In this document: piece after piece, positions 5,130 through 5,572 of the stretch
Position numbering within the stretch: position 1 is the first letter of the stretch
Layout: every line of letters begins with the position of its first letter
Origin: Holophagales bacterium UBA5704
GTDB lineage: Bacteria > Acidobacteriota > Thermoanaerobaculia > Multivoradales > UBA5704
Reading direction: 5' to 3'
Assembly (NCBI GenBank): GCA_002420005.1
Contig: DIHE01000095.1
Span: forward strand, 51,990 to 57,561
DNA length: 5,572 bases
Notes under the pieces: generated by a model
Database searches by the model: none
What the model was told of the DNA's origin: nothing
Seen by the model: only the letters and a program-made list of their open reading frames with translations
Made by a program: the position numbers and the translations under genes

Positions 5130-5572
5130 GCGGCACCTCGGGGGACGGCGCCAAGCGCGGCGCCGCGGGCGGCGCGTGCATTGGCGATGATGCGCTCGGC
5201 CTGGCGGCGGCGGGTGTCGTCGGAGCCGGCGGCGAGCAGGGGGTTGAGGCCTCGGCCGCCGCGGAGCGGGGCCGGCTTCGGCGCGTGCTCCGGGTGGGCG
5301 GCGGTTTCCAGGACGACGCGGTGGACGTAGGAGAGCGGCTCGCGCTTGGTGGCGAGCCCGGCTTGGATCAGCCGGATGAGGAGCCCGAGCAGAGGCTCGA
5401 TGCCTCCGAGGGTCTTGGCCCAGAGTCCGATGCGGGCCGGGGACGGCAAGGGTACGGCGGCTTCTTCGAGCAGCCGGTTGACTCGAAAGACGGCGCTCTG
5501 CGGCCCCGGCAGGGGCCGGAGACCGAAGGTCTCCTGTCTTTGGTTTTGGGGGTATAGGGGGTAATGGGGGTG
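5126..5572 (-). CDS. C-terminal part of an unknown protein upstream of the loader
   Basis: A frame open to the right edge (148 codons visible) ends in TGA at 5128-5126, overlapping the loader ATG as ATGA, which supports it being coding. No ATG or GTG start exists inside the window; the only alternative start is TTG at 5449 with no convincing ribosome-binding site, so the gene probably begins outside. The middle (LGGIEPLLGLLIRLIQAGLA, then TKREPLSYVHRVVLE) is a helical segment of the kind found near the end of phage replication-initiator proteins preceding a loader and helicase. The last 55 residues are Ala/Arg-rich and likely disordered. The visible N-terminal part contains tripeptide-like PHY/PLY repeats from the 9-bp DNA repeat, and may not be truly coding. 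By position it could be the replication initiator, but no diagnostic motif is seen. Confidence 0.6.
   Translation of the reverse strand, partial: HPHYPLYPQNQRQETFGLRPLPGPQSAVFRVNRLLEEAAVPLPSPARIGLWAKTLGGIEPLLGLLIRLIQAGLATKREPLSYVHRVVLETAAHPEHAPKPAPLRGGRGLNPLLAAGSDDTRRRQAERIIANARAARGAALGAVPRGAA
5518..5534. repeat. Perfect 7-bp inverted repeat (hairpin)
   Basis: GGAGACC (5518-5524) and GGTCTCC (5528-5534) pair perfectly around GAA. On the plus strand it is followed by TGTCTTTGGTTTT, which gives it some likeness to an intrinsic terminator reading rightwards. On the minus strand it lies within the open frame of the partial gene, next to the G-run repeats. Confidence 0.4.
5548..5570 (+). repeat. 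G5 runs repeated every 9 bp
   Basis: Three GGGGG runs at 5548-5552, 5557-5561 and 5566-5570 are separated by TATA and TAAT, giving a strict 9-bp period that may continue beyond the window. The plus strand could form a G-quadruplex if a fourth run exists outside. The location next to replication genes makes an iteron-like or origin element conceivable. Confidence 0.55.

Larger units (their letters stand above)
1380..5572. mobile_element. One end of an integrated phage-like or ICE-like element at tRNA-Thr
   Basis: Three facts support an element. It starts right at the 3' end of a tRNA gene. It carries its own helicase (DnaB-type) and helicase loader (DnaC-type) in one tightly overlapping minus-strand operon. 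The last gene, next to the tRNA, is an AlpA/excisionase-like HTH protein. Replication genes upstream of xis beside the attachment site recall the rep-xis-int layout of pSAM2-type integrative elements and also phage replication modules. No catalytically complete integrase, structural phage gene or conjugation gene is visible, so the class cannot be decided. The right boundary lies outside the window. Confidence 0.62.

Noticed and set aside
1380..5572. CRISPR array, toxin-antitoxin pair or restriction system
   Set aside because: No regular repeat-spacer pattern and no nuclease, methylase or small toxin motifs were found in any frame that looks coding.

Overview
The window comes from a GC-rich bacterial chromosome (my eye estimate is about two thirds G+C or more). 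A lipoprotein signal and a DUF4126 inner-membrane protein suggest a diderm bacterium. The sequence does not fix a phylum; Acidobacteriota- or Deltaproteobacteria-like genomes are only a guess. All protein genes I support lie on the minus strand. The only plus-strand gene is a tRNA.

The left part (1-1379) looks like ordinary host chromosome. From right to left on the minus strand it holds a DUF4126 membrane protein (566-1132) and, 10 bp downstream, a transglutaminase-like lipoprotein cut by the window edge (1-555). A divergent intergenic stretch follows. It carries a good promoter for a complete plus-strand tRNA-Thr with anticodon CGT (1305-1379, CCA encoded).

The right part (1380-5572) looks like one end of an integrated mobile element, probably a phage-like or ICE-like element that used the tRNA-Thr 3' end as its attachment site. 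It is a single minus-strand operon transcribed towards the tRNA. Its order is: an open-ended protein (end at 5126), a DnaC/IstB-type helicase loader with an N-terminal zinc-finger-like motif (4476-5129), a full-length DnaB-type replicative helicase (3127-4479), a 268-aa protein (2324-3130), its shorter 155-aa paralogue (1807-2274), and an AlpA/excisionase-like HTH protein (1602-1820). Adjacent cistrons overlap by 4 bp (ATGA) at three junctions. TAATG and TGATG junctions link the 268-aa protein, a possible 16-codon microcistron and the 155-aa protein. The last two genes overlap by 14 bp. Replication and excision functions therefore appear to be made together, much as rep-xis-int operons are arranged in integrative elements such as pSAM2.

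The most unusual content is the pair of paralogues at 1807-3130. By eye they match the first half of the tyrosine-recombinase catalytic domain, but the box I arginine is replaced by Thr or Ser, and no box II (HxLRH) or catalytic Tyr follows. The longer one instead carries two helix-turn-helix motifs. They sit just upstream of xis, near the place where an integrase would be expected, and no active integrase is visible. They may be catalytically dead, recombinase-derived DNA-binding proteins. This rests on motif reading only and needs a profile or structure search.

The 222 bp between the xis-like gene and the tRNA has no convincing gene. It holds short direct repeats at helical spacing, a strongly G-rich stretch and an 8-bp GC hairpin. 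The extreme right end has 9-bp-phased G5 runs beside the replication genes.
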